Shown: piece by piece, positions 55,007 through 63,501 of the stretch | Numbering within the stretch: the first letter of the stretch is position 1 | Layout: each line of letters opens with the position of its first letter | Source of the DNA: Microbacterium halotolerans | Lineage (GTDB): Bacteria; Actinomycetota; Actinomycetes; Actinomycetales; Microbacteriaceae | Direction: 5' to 3' | Length of the DNA: 64,000 bases | Assembly: GCF_003569805.1 (NCBI RefSeq) | Contig: NZ_KZ984054.1 | Span: forward strand, 62,001 to 126,000 | Notes under the pieces: model-generated | What the model saw: the letters and a program-made list of their open reading frames with translations, nothing else | The model's database searches: none | What the model was told of the DNA's origin: nothing | Translations under genes and position numbers: made by a program

Positions 55007-55032
55007 CAACAGTAGTTGAACAATCGCGGTTG
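55007..55032. promoter_or_regulatory. twin MarR operator candidate
   Basis: CAACAGTAGTTG (55007-55018) is a perfect palindrome, and CAATCGCGGTTG (55021-55032) repeats it with one change, giving the pattern CAAY-N4-GTTG twice with 14 bases from centre to centre. The pair lies between divergent starts at 54983 and 55043, and CAACAGTAGTTG covers the -35 of the MarR gene. Confidence 0.55.
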
Positions 55033-55042
55033 TGTGATTACG

Positions 55043-55453
55043 ATGCGAGATGTGACGAACTACAGCACTCTCGCCCTGGTCCGCGAACTGCACAGAGCAC
55101 TCGAAGCCGGACGCAGCGGGAAGGACATCCGCAGCCTGTTCCATGAGGACGTCGAGATGATCGAGCATCCGAACGCGCTCAAGCCGCACGGCGGTGTCTT
55201 CGGCGTCGAGCAGCTGATCGCGTCTTCCGCGGCGGGAGTCGAGATGCTTCTGTCACAGACCTTTCAAGAGCTGTCCGCGGTCGTCGACGGCGGACACGCG
55301 GCGCTTCGAGTCCGATGGCAGGGTGTGGTTGCCGTCGACGCGGGGCCCTTCGAAGCAGGTCAGGAGCTGACGGCGCATGTCGCCCAGTTCGCAACGGCCG
55401 TGGACGGCCGGATTCTTCGGCTGGAGACCTATGACTGCTACGAGCCGTTCTGA
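55043..55453 (+). CDS. SnoaL/NTF2-like protein
   Basis: This is a 136-residue cone-shaped-fold protein of the SnoaL-like/NTF2 superfamily (LVRELHRALEAGRSGKDIRS, LFHEDVEMIEHPNALKPHGG, and QELTAHVAQFATAVDGRI near the end). Members include polyketide cyclases, isomerases and many proteins of unknown role. ATG 55043 was chosen over a TTG at 55016 that would lie inside the operator. Being divergent from a MarR gene with shared operators, it is likely induced by the MarR ligand. Confidence 0.82.
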   Translation: MRDVTNYSTLALVRELHRALEAGRSGKDIRSLFHEDVEMIEHPNALKPHGGVFGVEQLIASSAAGVEMLLSQTFQELSAVVDGGHAALRVRWQGVVAVDAGPFEAGQELTAHVAQFATAVDGRILRLETYDCYEPF

Positions 55454-55490
55454 GTGAAGCCTTCAGCCGCGCAGGCCGCGCGTCCTGGCC

Positions 55491-57320
55491 TCAGCCCGCG
55501 ACGGAGACGTTGGTGGTCTCGTTCGGATCGCCGTAGAGGCGCTCGATCTCGTCGGCGAAATCGTCGAGGATCTGCGCGCGCTTGATCGACAGCTTCGGCG
55601 TGAGGTGTCCGGTCGCCTCCGTCCACTCCGTGCCGAGGATCTGGAACTTGCGGATGGACTCCGCCCGCGAGACGAGCGCGTTCGCCTCGTCGATCTGACG
55701 CTGCACCTCCGCGCGAACGGCGGGGCTGTGAGCGGCCTGCTCCAGTGTGAGATCCGGCGACTCGCCGTGAGTGCGCAGCCACGCGGGCAGCATCTCGGGA
55801 TCGAGAGTGATCAGCGCGGAGATGAACGGCTTCTGATCGCCGACCGCCACGACCTGACCGATGATCGGGTTCGCCCTGATCGGATCCTCCAGAACTGTCG
55901 GGGCGACGTTCTTGCCGCCTGCCGTGACGATGATCTCCTTCTTCCTGCCGGTGATGGCGAGGTAGCCGTCATCGTCGATCGAACCGATGTCGCCCGTGCG
56001 GAACCAGCCGTCGTGGAACGCATCCTCAGTCGCCTGCGGGTTCTGCCAGTACTCGCGGAACACGTTGACGCCGCGGATCTCGATCTCGTCGTCGTCGGCG
56101 ATCCGGATGTCCACACCCGGCAATGCGGGACCGACCGTGCCGACCTTGATCCTGTCGGGCACGTTGACCGAAGCGGGGGCCGTGGTCTCGGTGAGACCGT
56201 AGCCCTCGAGGATCTTGATGCCGAGGCCGCGGAAGAAGTACCCGAGCCGCGGACCGAGGGGAGCGGAGCCCGAGACGGCGTAGCGCACATTGCCGCCCAT
56301 GCGCTCGCGCAGCTTGGAGTAGACCAGCTTGTCGAACAGCGCGAACTTCGCCCGCAGCAGCGGGCCGACCCGCTTCCCCTCCTGCTCGCGACGGGCGTGT
56401 TCGATCGCCGTCCTCGCAGCGATGCGGAAGATGCGTCCCTTGCCCTCCGCCTCGACCTTCGCCTCGGCCGCGTTGTACACCTTCTCGAATACTCGCGGCA
56501 CCGCCAGCAGAAGAGTCGGCTTGAACGATCCGAGGGCGTCGACGAGGTTCTTCGTGTCCGGCTCATGACCTGTGCGCACGCCGGAGTGGATGTACAGGAC
56601 AGACATGAAGCGCGCGAACACGTGAGCGGTCGTGATGAACAGGATCGTCGACGCGCCCGGCTCGGCGATGACCTCGCTCAGAGCGACGGCCGCATTGCGT
56701 GACGTCTCGACGAAGTTGCTGTGGGTCAGCACGCATCCGCGCGGTCGGCCCGTCGAACCCGACGTGTAGATGATCGTGGCGACGTCGTCGCCGTTCGCGA
56801 GCCGACGGCGGCGCTCGATCTCCTCATCCGGAGTCTCAGCGCCCTCCTTGATGAGCTCGTCGATCATCCCTCTGTCGAGCACCCATGTCCTGCCGATCAG
56901 GGGGAGATCACCGGCGACCTCGTCGTAGCGCGACAGGTGCTCCTCAGTCTCGGTGATCAGCCATGTCGCGCCGGAGTCGGAGAGGATCCACTGCACCTGC
57001 GACGGCGAGCTCGTCTCATAGACGGGCACCAGGATCGCGCCGGCGTAGTGCAGGGCGAAATCGACGAGCGTCCATTCGTACGTGGTGCGCGCGATGAATC
57101 CGACCTTGTCGCCCGGGCGCACACCGGATGCGACGAAGCCCTTCGCGAGCGCGATCGTCTGATCCTCGAACTCGCGGGCGGTGATGTCTCGCCAGCCGGT
57201 TTCCTCCGGAACGCTGAAGATCGCGCGGTCGGGTGTTGCTCTGGCTCGTTCAACCAGCAGATCGGCGATGTTCGCGTCGGGGTCTGCTGGGACGAGTGCG
57301 GGTACTGACGTTTCTTTCAC
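55491..57320 (-). CDS. long-chain fatty-acid-CoA ligase (FadD15 type)
   Basis: This is a 609-residue AMP-forming acyl-CoA ligase. The AMP/ATP P-loop is TIIYTSGSTGRPRG, the A5 motif is YGLTETTAPA, and the A7/A8 region is TGDIGSIDDDGYLAITGRKKEIIVTAGGK. The overall length and the C-terminal KRAQILDDFADEIERLYG match the FadD15/LACS group that activates long-chain fatty acids. The GTG start is preceded by GGAG. It is divergent from plsC, so fatty-acid activation and phospholipid synthesis are side by side. Confidence 0.93.
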   Translation of the reverse strand: MKETSVPALVPADPDANIADLLVERARATPDRAIFSVPEETGWRDITAREFEDQTIALAKGFVASGVRPGDKVGFIARTTYEWTLVDFALHYAGAILVPVYETSSPSQVQWILSDSGATWLITETEEHLSRYDEVAGDLPLIGRTWVLDRGMIDELIKEGAETPDEEIERRRRLANGDDVATIIYTSGSTGRPRGCVLTHSNFVETSRNAAVALSEVIAEPGASTILFITTAHVFARFMSVLYIHSGVRTGHEPDTKNLVDALGSFKPTLLLAVPRVFEKVYNAAEAKVEAEGKGRIFRIAARTAIEHARREQEGKRVGPLLRAKFALFDKLVYSKLRERMGGNVRYAVSGSAPLGPRLGYFFRGLGIKILEGYGLTETTAPASVNVPDRIKVGTVGPALPGVDIRIADDDEIEIRGVNVFREYWQNPQATEDAFHDGWFRTGDIGSIDDDGYLAITGRKKEIIVTAGGKNVAPTVLEDPIRANPIIGQVVAVGDQKPFISALITLDPEMLPAWLRTHGESPDLTLEQAAHSPAVRAEVQRQIDEANALVSRAESIRKFQILGTEWTEATGHLTPKLSIKRAQILDDFADEIERLYGDPNETTNVSVAG

Positions 57321-57453
57321 GGCAGCTCCTTCGGTACCGTCGGTGGGTTGCTCACCACTCTATGGGCAATCCGGTGCAGCTGTGGGCAATTCGGCGCGGC
57401 GGTAAGCTGATTCGGCCGTGCGTGTTCGGCGACCTGACAGAGGGGGAGAAGCG

Positions 57454-58161
57454 ATGTTCTACTGGCTGATGAAGTATGTCGTGCTCGGCCCGCTTCTGAA
57501 GGCGATCTACCGGCCATGGGTCACCGGCAAGGAGCACGTGCCGACCAGCGGCGCCGCCATCCTCGCGAGCAACCATCTCTCCGTGATGGATTCGATCTTC
57601 CTGCCCGTGCAGCTCGACCGCCCGATGTCCTTCCTGGCCAAGAACGAGTACTTCACCGGTCGCGGCCCCAAGGGCTGGGCGATGAAGTGGTTCATGAAGG
57701 GGACGGGCCAGATCCCGATCGACCGCTCCGGCGGACAGGCGTCCGAGGCGGCGCTGAACACGGCGCTGCGAGTGATCGGGCGGGGCGACCTGCTCGGCAT
57801 CTATCCCGAGGGCACGCGCAGCCACGACGGCACGCTGTACCGCGGGCGCACGGGCCTGGCGCGGATGGCGCTCGAAGCGAAGGTGCCCGTCATCCCCGTC
57901 GTGATGATCGACACGGAGAAGATGCTCCCGATCGGCGCGAAGATCCCGCGCACCGTGCGCGTCGGAGTCGTGATCGGCGAGCCGCTCGACTTCTCGCGCT
58001 ACGCGGGCATGGAGAACGACCGGTACATCCTGCGATCCGTCACCGACGAGATCATGGTCGCACTGCAGCGGCTCGGACAGCAGCGCTACCGCGACGAATA
58101 CGCGAGCGTCGCCAAGAGCCGTGCAGCACGTGAGGGCGAACAGGCCGCCGTCGCGAGCTGA
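57454..58161 (+). CDS. plsC: 1-acyl-glycerol-3-phosphate acyltransferase (PlsC type)
   Basis: This is a 235-residue membrane-bound enzyme that adds the second acyl chain in phospholipid synthesis. The catalytic NHLSVMDS (HX4D) lies at about 44-51, GTGQIPIDR matches the acceptor-binding block, and PEGTRS is the glycerol-phosphate site. An N-terminal hydrophobic stretch anchors it. ATG 57454 follows AGGGGGAGAAGCG; the longer frame from 57418 adds 12 arginine-rich residues. Actinobacteria carry several paralogues, so the exact acceptor is uncertain. Confidence 0.92.
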   Translation: MFYWLMKYVVLGPLLKAIYRPWVTGKEHVPTSGAAILASNHLSVMDSIFLPVQLDRPMSFLAKNEYFTGRGPKGWAMKWFMKGTGQIPIDRSGGQASEAALNTALRVIGRGDLLGIYPEGTRSHDGTLYRGRTGLARMALEAKVPVIPVVMIDTEKMLPIGAKIPRTVRVGVVIGEPLDFSRYAGMENDRYILRSVTDEIMVALQRLGQQRYRDEYASVAKSRAAREGEQAAVAS

Positions 58162-58212
58162 TCCACTCGCTGACGATCCGCTGATGGGGGAGAGCGGCAG
58201 AAGAGCGCCGGT

Positions 58213-58240
58213 GACACGGCGTGCCCGAGCCGTGTCACGG
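58213..58240. promoter_or_regulatory. palindrome between plsC and aroG
   Basis: GTGACACGGC (58213-58222) and GCCGTGTCAC (58231-58240) form a perfect 10-bp inverted repeat with an 8-base loop. It could end plsC transcription, but it also covers the -35 position of a TAGGAT hexamer just upstream of the aroG GTG. An operator is equally possible. Confidence 0.5.
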
Positions 58241-58257
58241 GCCGTTAGGATCGTGGG

Positions 58258-59595
58258 GTGACTGAAAATCTCCGTGATCTCGATGCCTGGCGTTCGCTTC
58301 CCATCAAGCAGCAGCCCTCGTATCCGGATGCCGCAGCAGTCGCCGACGTCACGGCAGAGCTCGCGTCACTCCCGCCCCTGATCTTCGCAGGCGAGGCCGA
58401 CACTCTGAAGGCGCGCCTGGCGCGGGCAGCCGCCGGTGAGGCGTTCCTGCTGCAGGGCGGCGACTGCGCCGAGACGTTCTCCGGTGCCACCGGCGACAAG
58501 ATCCGCAACCGGGTCAAGACTGTGCTCCAGATGGCCGTCGTGCTGCAGTACGGCGCTTCCATGCCGGTGGTGAAGATGGGGCGCATGGCTGGGCAGTTCG
58601 CCAAGCCCCGTTCGAAGGACACCGAGACGCGCGGCGAGGTGACGCTTCCGGCGTTCCGCGGCGAGATCGTCAACGGGTTCGACTTCACACAGGCTTCGAG
58701 AACGGCCGACCCCAGCCGCCTGCTGCGGGCATACCACACCTCGGCATCGACGCTGAACCTCATCCGCGCGTTCACGCAGGGCGGTTTCGCCGATCTGCGT
58801 GAAGTGCACTCGTGGAACAAGGGCTTCGCAGAGAACCCGGCCAATCGCCGGTACGAGGGACTCGCGACCGAGATCGACCGCGCGATCAAGTTCATGGAGT
58901 CGGCGGGCGCCGACTTCGACGAACTCCAGCGCGTGGAGTTCTTCACGGGCCACGAGGGCCTGCTGATGGACTACGAGCACCCGCTCACGCGCGTCGACTC
59001 GCGCACCGGCGACGTGTACAACACATCGGGCCACTTCCTCTGGATCGGTGAGCGCACGCGCGACCTCGACGGCGCCCACATCGAGTACTTCCGCCACATC
59101 AAGAACCCGATCGGTGTGAAGCTGGGTCCGACGACCGACCCCGAGACGGCACTGAAGCTGATCGACATCCTGGATCCGGATCGCGAGCCGGGTCGGCTCA
59201 CGTTCATCACCCGGATGGGGGCGGGCAAGATCCGCGAGGCGCTGCCGCCGCTGCTCGAGGCCGTGAAGGCCTCGGGTGCGCAGCCGCTGTGGGTCACCGA
59301 CCCGATGCACGGCAACGGCATCACGACGGCGAACGGCTACAAGAGCCGGCGCTTCGACGACGTGGTCGACGAGGTGCGCGGCTTCTTCGAAGCGCACCGG
59401 CAGGTGGGGACGTTCCCCGGCGGCCTGCACGTCGAGCTCACCGGTGACGACGTCACGGAGTGCCTCGGCGGTTCGGAGCGCATCGACGAGGCAGCGCTCG
59501 AGTCGCGCTACGAGTCGCTGTGCGACCCGCGCCTGAACCACAAGCAGTCGCTGGAGCTGTCCTTCCTGGTCGCAGAGGAGCTCGAGAAGCTCTAG
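58258..59595 (+). CDS. aroG: class II 3-deoxy-7-phosphoheptulonate (DAHP) synthase
   Basis: This is a 445-residue plant-type (class II) DAHP synthase, the first enzyme of the shikimate pathway. Visible motifs include the metal-binding cysteine in LLQGGDCAETF, GRMAGQFAKPRS, EVHSWNKGF, THPMHGNG-like DPMHGNGITT and the late GLHVELTGDDVTECLGG. Length is normal for the mycobacterial type, which is feedback-inhibited by aromatic amino acids. The GTG start is preceded by TAGGAT within about ten bases, suggesting a leaderless mRNA. A conserved terminator module follows the stop. Confidence 0.96.
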   Translation: MTENLRDLDAWRSLPIKQQPSYPDAAAVADVTAELASLPPLIFAGEADTLKARLARAAAGEAFLLQGGDCAETFSGATGDKIRNRVKTVLQMAVVLQYGASMPVVKMGRMAGQFAKPRSKDTETRGEVTLPAFRGEIVNGFDFTQASRTADPSRLLRAYHTSASTLNLIRAFTQGGFADLREVHSWNKGFAENPANRRYEGLATEIDRAIKFMESAGADFDELQRVEFFTGHEGLLMDYEHPLTRVDSRTGDVYNTSGHFLWIGERTRDLDGAHIEYFRHIKNPIGVKLGPTTDPETALKLIDILDPDREPGRLTFITRMGAGKIREALPPLLEAVKASGAQPLWVTDPMHGNGITTANGYKSRRFDDVVDEVRGFFEAHRQVGTFPGGLHVELTGDDVTECLGGSERIDEAALESRYESLCDPRLNHKQSLELSFLVAEELEKL

Positions 59596-59624
59596 CGCGG
59601 CCCGCGGGCACGGCGCTGGCTGTT

Positions 59625-59674
59625 GTCGTCAGCCAGGGCACTCTCGGTGCCCGTTCTCTCCTCCGCCTCGCCAT
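59625..59674 (+). repeat. 49-50-base conserved 3' module, copy 3 (after aroG)
   Basis: This block runs from GTCGTCAGCCAGGGC to GCCTCGCCAT and matches the modules after ftsX and merR. It begins 29 bases beyond the aroG stop. Confidence 0.7.
59636..59657 (+). terminator. terminator-like hairpin after aroG
   Basis: GGGCAC and GTGCCC form a 6-bp stem around TCTCG, followed by GTTCTCTCC. It has the same stem as the ftsX terminator. Confidence 0.65.
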
Positions 59675-59717
59675 CGCAGCACCCGAGAACCGCGTTGCCC
59701 GGTGGCAGTCCGGCTCG

Positions 59718-59785
59718 CGAGATGCGCACTTGTTCGACGAGATCACGTACAGCGGCGCGCATCTCGGCGAGAAGTGCGCATCTCG
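59718..59785. repeat. 68-bp palindromic element, copy C
   Basis: This full copy has the same perfect 12-bp terminal inverted repeats and the same length as copy B (40924-40991), lying in the opposite orientation. It fills the gap between aroG and the convergent kinase gene, ending 15 bases from the kinase stop. Confidence 0.75.
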
Positions 59786-59800
59786 GCAGCGGGGCGCGGG

Positions 59801-61789
59801 TCAGATCGGGCCGTCGTTGTCGAGGAGGAGCTTGACCGTGGTGCCGGGCAGGAGGCGTTCGCCTTCGTCGGGGTCGGTGCCCGTGGCGACGATCCAGCCG
59901 TTGGGGAACATATCCCATGCCCGTGTGTACTCGACGTCGAAACCTGCGTCCTCGAGGGCCTTGATCGCCTGGTCGCGATGCATGCCCCCGACATCCGGGA
60001 CGGGGATGGGCTCGGGGCCGAGGGACGTGATCAGCTTGATCGTGTCGCCCTCGGCGAAGACGCCGTCCTTCTCCACGGTGCCGATCACCTGGTCGGCCGA
60101 GATCGTGTCGCTGTACCGCTCCTCGACATCGTCAGAGACTGTCAAGCCGACGTCCTCGAGTGTGTTCTCGGCATCCTGCACGGAGCGTCCTGCGACATCG
60201 GGCACCGCACCGAGTGATACGGACAGCACCGCGGCATCGCCGTCGTGGGCCGTGCAGCCGTCGATGCACTTGACCAGTTCGTCGTCGTCGCCCGCCTCTC
60301 TCGGCCGGATGCGGACGTTCGTGACGTTGCCGGGGGTCGCATCGAGGTAGTACTTGCGCACGCTCTCGACCTCGATCCCGAGCTGGTCCAATTGGTCCGT
60401 CGCCTCACTGAGCGCTGTGCCTGGCAGCGCGGGAACGTCGACTTCCGCCGCGCCCAGTGACACGTTCACCGTGACGACGGTCTCGCGGTCGAGGGAGGTG
60501 CCGGGCTCGGGATCGGTTCCGATGACCGTGCCCGGTTCGTCGGAGAGGCTGTGCACCCCATGCTCCTCGGCGATCAGATCGAGCTCCGACAGCGTCGCTT
60601 CGGCTTCGGCGAACGTGCCGTCCGTCACGTCGGGGAGCATGACGCGGGAACCGGGCCCTGAGCCCCAGTACCATCCCGTGCCGCCGGCGGCGATGGACAG
60701 CACCAGCAGGAGGGCTGTAAGCCAGAAGCCGCGCCGCGTGCGACGCTCCGTGACGCGGCGCAGCCTGACGGAGTTGTCGACGGGCTGCGGACCCGTCGAC
60801 ATCATCTGACCGCCGGTGATCGCGTCTGTGACCTGTTCGGTGCGCGAGAACGGCATCACCTTGGTCGGATCGCTGGGCTCGGGGTCGTCGCTCGGTGCAT
60901 TGGGGACGACGATCGACGCCCCGCGCGAGGCCATCGGTGCGATGCCCAGCTCCCGCTCGATCTCGCGGAGCCTGTCGAGCATCTCGCTCGCATCGCCCGG
61001 CCGCTCATCCGGGTCCTTCTCCGTCGACCAGAGCACCAGCTCGTCGATCTGCTCCGGCACGCCCGGATTGCGCACGCTCGGGCGAGGCACGGAATCCGTG
61101 GCGTGCTGGTACGCGATCTGCATGGGCTGCTCGCCCCGGAACGGCTGCACACCCGTGAGCATCTCGTAGAGCATGATGCCGAGCGCGTAGATGTCGCTGC
61201 GGGCATCGGCCATGCCGCGCGTGACCAGCTCGGGGGCGAGGTATGCGATCGTCCCCAGCAGCTGCGCGCCCGTTGCGGTGTTGGCGCTCGTGGCGCGGGC
61301 GAGCCCGAAGTCGCCGATCTTGATGCGTCCGTCCTCCGCGAGCAGCACGTTCTCCGGCTTGACGTCGCGGTGGATCAGCCCCCCGGTGTGTGCGGCGGCG
61401 AGCCCGGATAGCACGGCGTCCATCACGGTGATCGTCTGCGTGACGGTGAGGCGCTTCTGCTCCTTGAGCAGATCGCGCAGCGTGATGCCAGGCAGGTACT
61501 CCATCACCAGGTACGCCAGCTCGCCGTCCTGGCCCTGGTCGAAGACGTTCACGACATGCGGGTCGGCCAGGCGTGCGGCCGAACGCGCCTCCTGGATGAA
61601 CCTGCTCTGGAACACGCTGTCGTCGCTCAGGTGCGCGTGCATCACCTTCAGCGCGACGCGACGCTCCAGCCGCAGATCCGTGGCGACGTAGACGGTCGCC
61701 ATACCGCCCCTGGCGATGCGCGATCGCACCCTGTAGCGGTCGTCGACAAGCTGCCCGATCAACGGGTCGACTTGCTGACTGGTGCTCAC
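59801..61789 (-). CDS. PASTA-domain Ser/Thr protein kinase (PknL-like by position)
   Basis: This is a 662-residue transmembrane kinase. The kinase domain (about 15-275) has the glycine loop IARGGMATVY, catalytic HRDVKPENVLL and DFGLAR, and an activation loop with several threonines (TSANTATGAQLLGTIAYLAPE). A juxtamembrane linker, one membrane helix (GFWLTALLLVLSIAAGG, about 355-372) and four extracellular PASTA repeats follow, ending at DNDGPI. PASTA repeats sense muropeptides or lipid II. Its neighbours (aroG, plsC, fadD15-like gene, Rv2175c-like protein) match the pknL region of mycobacteria, although mycobacterial PknL lacks PASTA repeats. The GTG start has TAGAAT 6 bases upstream. Confidence 0.94.
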   Translation of the reverse strand: MSTSQQVDPLIGQLVDDRYRVRSRIARGGMATVYVATDLRLERRVALKVMHAHLSDDSVFQSRFIQEARSAARLADPHVVNVFDQGQDGELAYLVMEYLPGITLRDLLKEQKRLTVTQTITVMDAVLSGLAAAHTGGLIHRDVKPENVLLAEDGRIKIGDFGLARATSANTATGAQLLGTIAYLAPELVTRGMADARSDIYALGIMLYEMLTGVQPFRGEQPMQIAYQHATDSVPRPSVRNPGVPEQIDELVLWSTEKDPDERPGDASEMLDRLREIERELGIAPMASRGASIVVPNAPSDDPEPSDPTKVMPFSRTEQVTDAITGGQMMSTGPQPVDNSVRLRRVTERRTRRGFWLTALLLVLSIAAGGTGWYWGSGPGSRVMLPDVTDGTFAEAEATLSELDLIAEEHGVHSLSDEPGTVIGTDPEPGTSLDRETVVTVNVSLGAAEVDVPALPGTALSEATDQLDQLGIEVESVRKYYLDATPGNVTNVRIRPREAGDDDELVKCIDGCTAHDGDAAVLSVSLGAVPDVAGRSVQDAENTLEDVGLTVSDDVEERYSDTISADQVIGTVEKDGVFAEGDTIKLITSLGPEPIPVPDVGGMHRDQAIKALEDAGFDVEYTRAWDMFPNGWIVATGTDPDEGERLLPGTTVKLLLDNDGPI

Positions 61790-61795
61790 GGCGTC

Positions 61796-61801
61796 ATTCT
61801 A
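61796..61801 (-). promoter_or_regulatory. -10 element of the PASTA kinase gene (leaderless type)
   Basis: On the minus strand TAGAAT ends 6 bases before the GTG at 61789. Confidence 0.55.
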
Positions 61802-62029
61802 CGGTTGCGGTGTGGACATCGGCTGGAGCGCAACACCCGCGCAATCACGCGGGTGGCGGGTCGTTATGCAGTCGTGAACGTGCCGGATGCGCGCCGGGCG
61901 AACTGCCGGGAGGAAGTCGATGCTCCGCGTCGTGGGCCGACGATGACGAGCGCGGGCCCGTACCGCCGCGATGCTCCGCACGACGAGTCGGCGTGGAACG
62001 GAGGACGGCGATCAGCGGCAGGGTGCAGC

Positions 62030-63334
62030 TTAACCGAGCTCGTCGAGCCAGCGGCCTGCCTGCGTCCTCCACTGCGCGTATCGGTCGGGGTGGCCGGAGA
62101 CCTGCACGGCCTGGGAAGCGTCTCCGAAGGGCATGCTCTCCCATCCGGGAATGTCATGAAGTCCGCGCGTGGAGTGCCCGTTCGGGTCGTGCGCGCCGCC
62201 GAAGAAGGCCTTCGTCGCCCGCTCCCGATCGAGGATCTGCTCGCGAGTGCCCCATCCCTTGGACGTGCGCTGCTGGAACAGGCCGAGCGAGTCGCGGTCC
62301 CCGTAGTCGACGTTGCGAAGCGATGACTCGACCATCGCGGTTGCGAGCGCCTCGGTGATGGCGCGGTCGCCGGCACCGATCTCGCGCCCGACCCGGATGA
62401 TGAGGACGGCGTTCTCGGTCTGGGCGGCATCGAGGTAGGAGAAGCGCTGCTCGTTGTCGGCTGGCACGGGGTCGGGCGACTGCAGCGAGAGGGACTGGCC
62501 AGGGTAGATGATCGCACCCTGCTCGAGGTCGTTCGCCGCCAGGATCGTCGCGACGCTCACGTCGTGCTTGCCGGCGATCGCCCACAGCGTGTCGCCGGAG
62601 GTCACCGTGTGCGTCTGCGCTGCGCTCGTGGAGGTGCTCGCCGGTGCGGGTGACGCCGACCCTGCGGATCCGGAGCCGTCGATGGTGAGCTTCTGCCCCG
62701 GCATGATGATGGCGGATGAGCCGAGGTCGTTCTCATCGAGGATGTTCTTCACGCTGGTGCCGTGCTCGCGTGCGATGCTCCACACGGTCTCACCGGACGC
62801 CACGACATGCGTCGCGCTGTTCGACCCCGACGAAGACGGCTTCTGCGACGATGCCGTAGCCGTGCCGCCCGACGCCGCGGTCGAACTGCTCAGCTTCAGC
62901 TTCTGGCCGGGATGGATGATCGATGATGGCTTGAGGCCGTTGGCGCGCACGAGCTCGCCGAGCGTGAGGCCGTGCCTGCTGGCGATCGACCAGAGCGTCT
63001 CACCGGACGACACCGTGTGCGTCTCAGGTGCGTCGGATTCGGACCCGGATGGCGACGCGCCGTTCGAAGACGACGATTCGGCCCCCGACGGCGCGCTCAG
63101 GCGCAGTGTGGCTCCCGGCAGGATTCCCCGCGCGTCGTCGTAGCTGAGGCCGTTCCATCTGAGCAGATCGCTGACCTGCAGCCCGTGCGCGATTGCGATG
63201 CGGGTGAGCGTCTCGCCCTGGCGCACCTCGTGCGCGTCGGCCGCGGCTGCGGCATCGCCGACTCCGAGAGTGAGCGCCAGCGACCCGACGACGGCGACGG
63301 GAGCCGCGGTGAGTGCGGTGCGTGAGATCGGCAT
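62030..63334 (-). CDS. secreted LysM-repeat cell-wall protein
   Basis: This is a 434-residue exported protein. The signal peptide ends near GDAAAAADAH, and four LysM repeats follow (starting about 35, 106, 175 and 243), each of the form HTVSSGETLWSIASRHGL, separated by Ser/Gly linkers. The last 130 residues form a domain with ATAMVESSLRNVDYGDRDSLGLFQQR and WGTREQILD, a lysozyme-like or transglycosylase-like pattern with a possible catalytic Glu in VESS. It probably binds and perhaps cleaves peptidoglycan. AGGGGGTTACG precedes the ATG. It lies directly upstream of, and in the same direction as, the PASTA kinase gene. Confidence 0.88.
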   Translation of the reverse strand: MPISRTALTAAPVAVVGSLALTLGVGDAAAAADAHEVRQGETLTRIAIAHGLQVSDLLRWNGLSYDDARGILPGATLRLSAPSGAESSSSNGASPSGSESDAPETHTVSSGETLWSIASRHGLTLGELVRANGLKPSSIIHPGQKLKLSSSTAASGGTATASSQKPSSSGSNSATHVVASGETVWSIAREHGTSVKNILDENDLGSSAIIMPGQKLTIDGSGSAGSASPAPASTSTSAAQTHTVTSGDTLWAIAGKHDVSVATILAANDLEQGAIIYPGQSLSLQSPDPVPADNEQRFSYLDAAQTENAVLIIRVGREIGAGDRAITEALATAMVESSLRNVDYGDRDSLGLFQQRTSKGWGTREQILDRERATKAFFGGAHDPNGHSTRGLHDIPGWESMPFGDASQAVQVSGHPDRYAQWRTQAGRWLDELG

Positions 63335-63489
63335 CGTAACCCCCTGATGGTCCCGCCTTACGCTGTCAAAGAAGTTATCTCATGTCAATAGTTGATAACG
63401 ATTGAGACGCGTGTGGCAGATGTTACTGGCGTGATGAGGACTGACACTGGTTCGAACGGCGATCGGGACGTTGCTGCGAGCGCGGATGA

Positions 63490-63495
63490 GACAAT
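63490..63495 (+). promoter_or_regulatory. -10 element of the Rv2175c-like gene (leaderless type)
   Basis: GACAAT ends 6 bases before GTG 63502. It departs from TANNNT at its first base. Confidence 0.4.
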
Positions 63496-63501
63496 GTGGG
63501 T

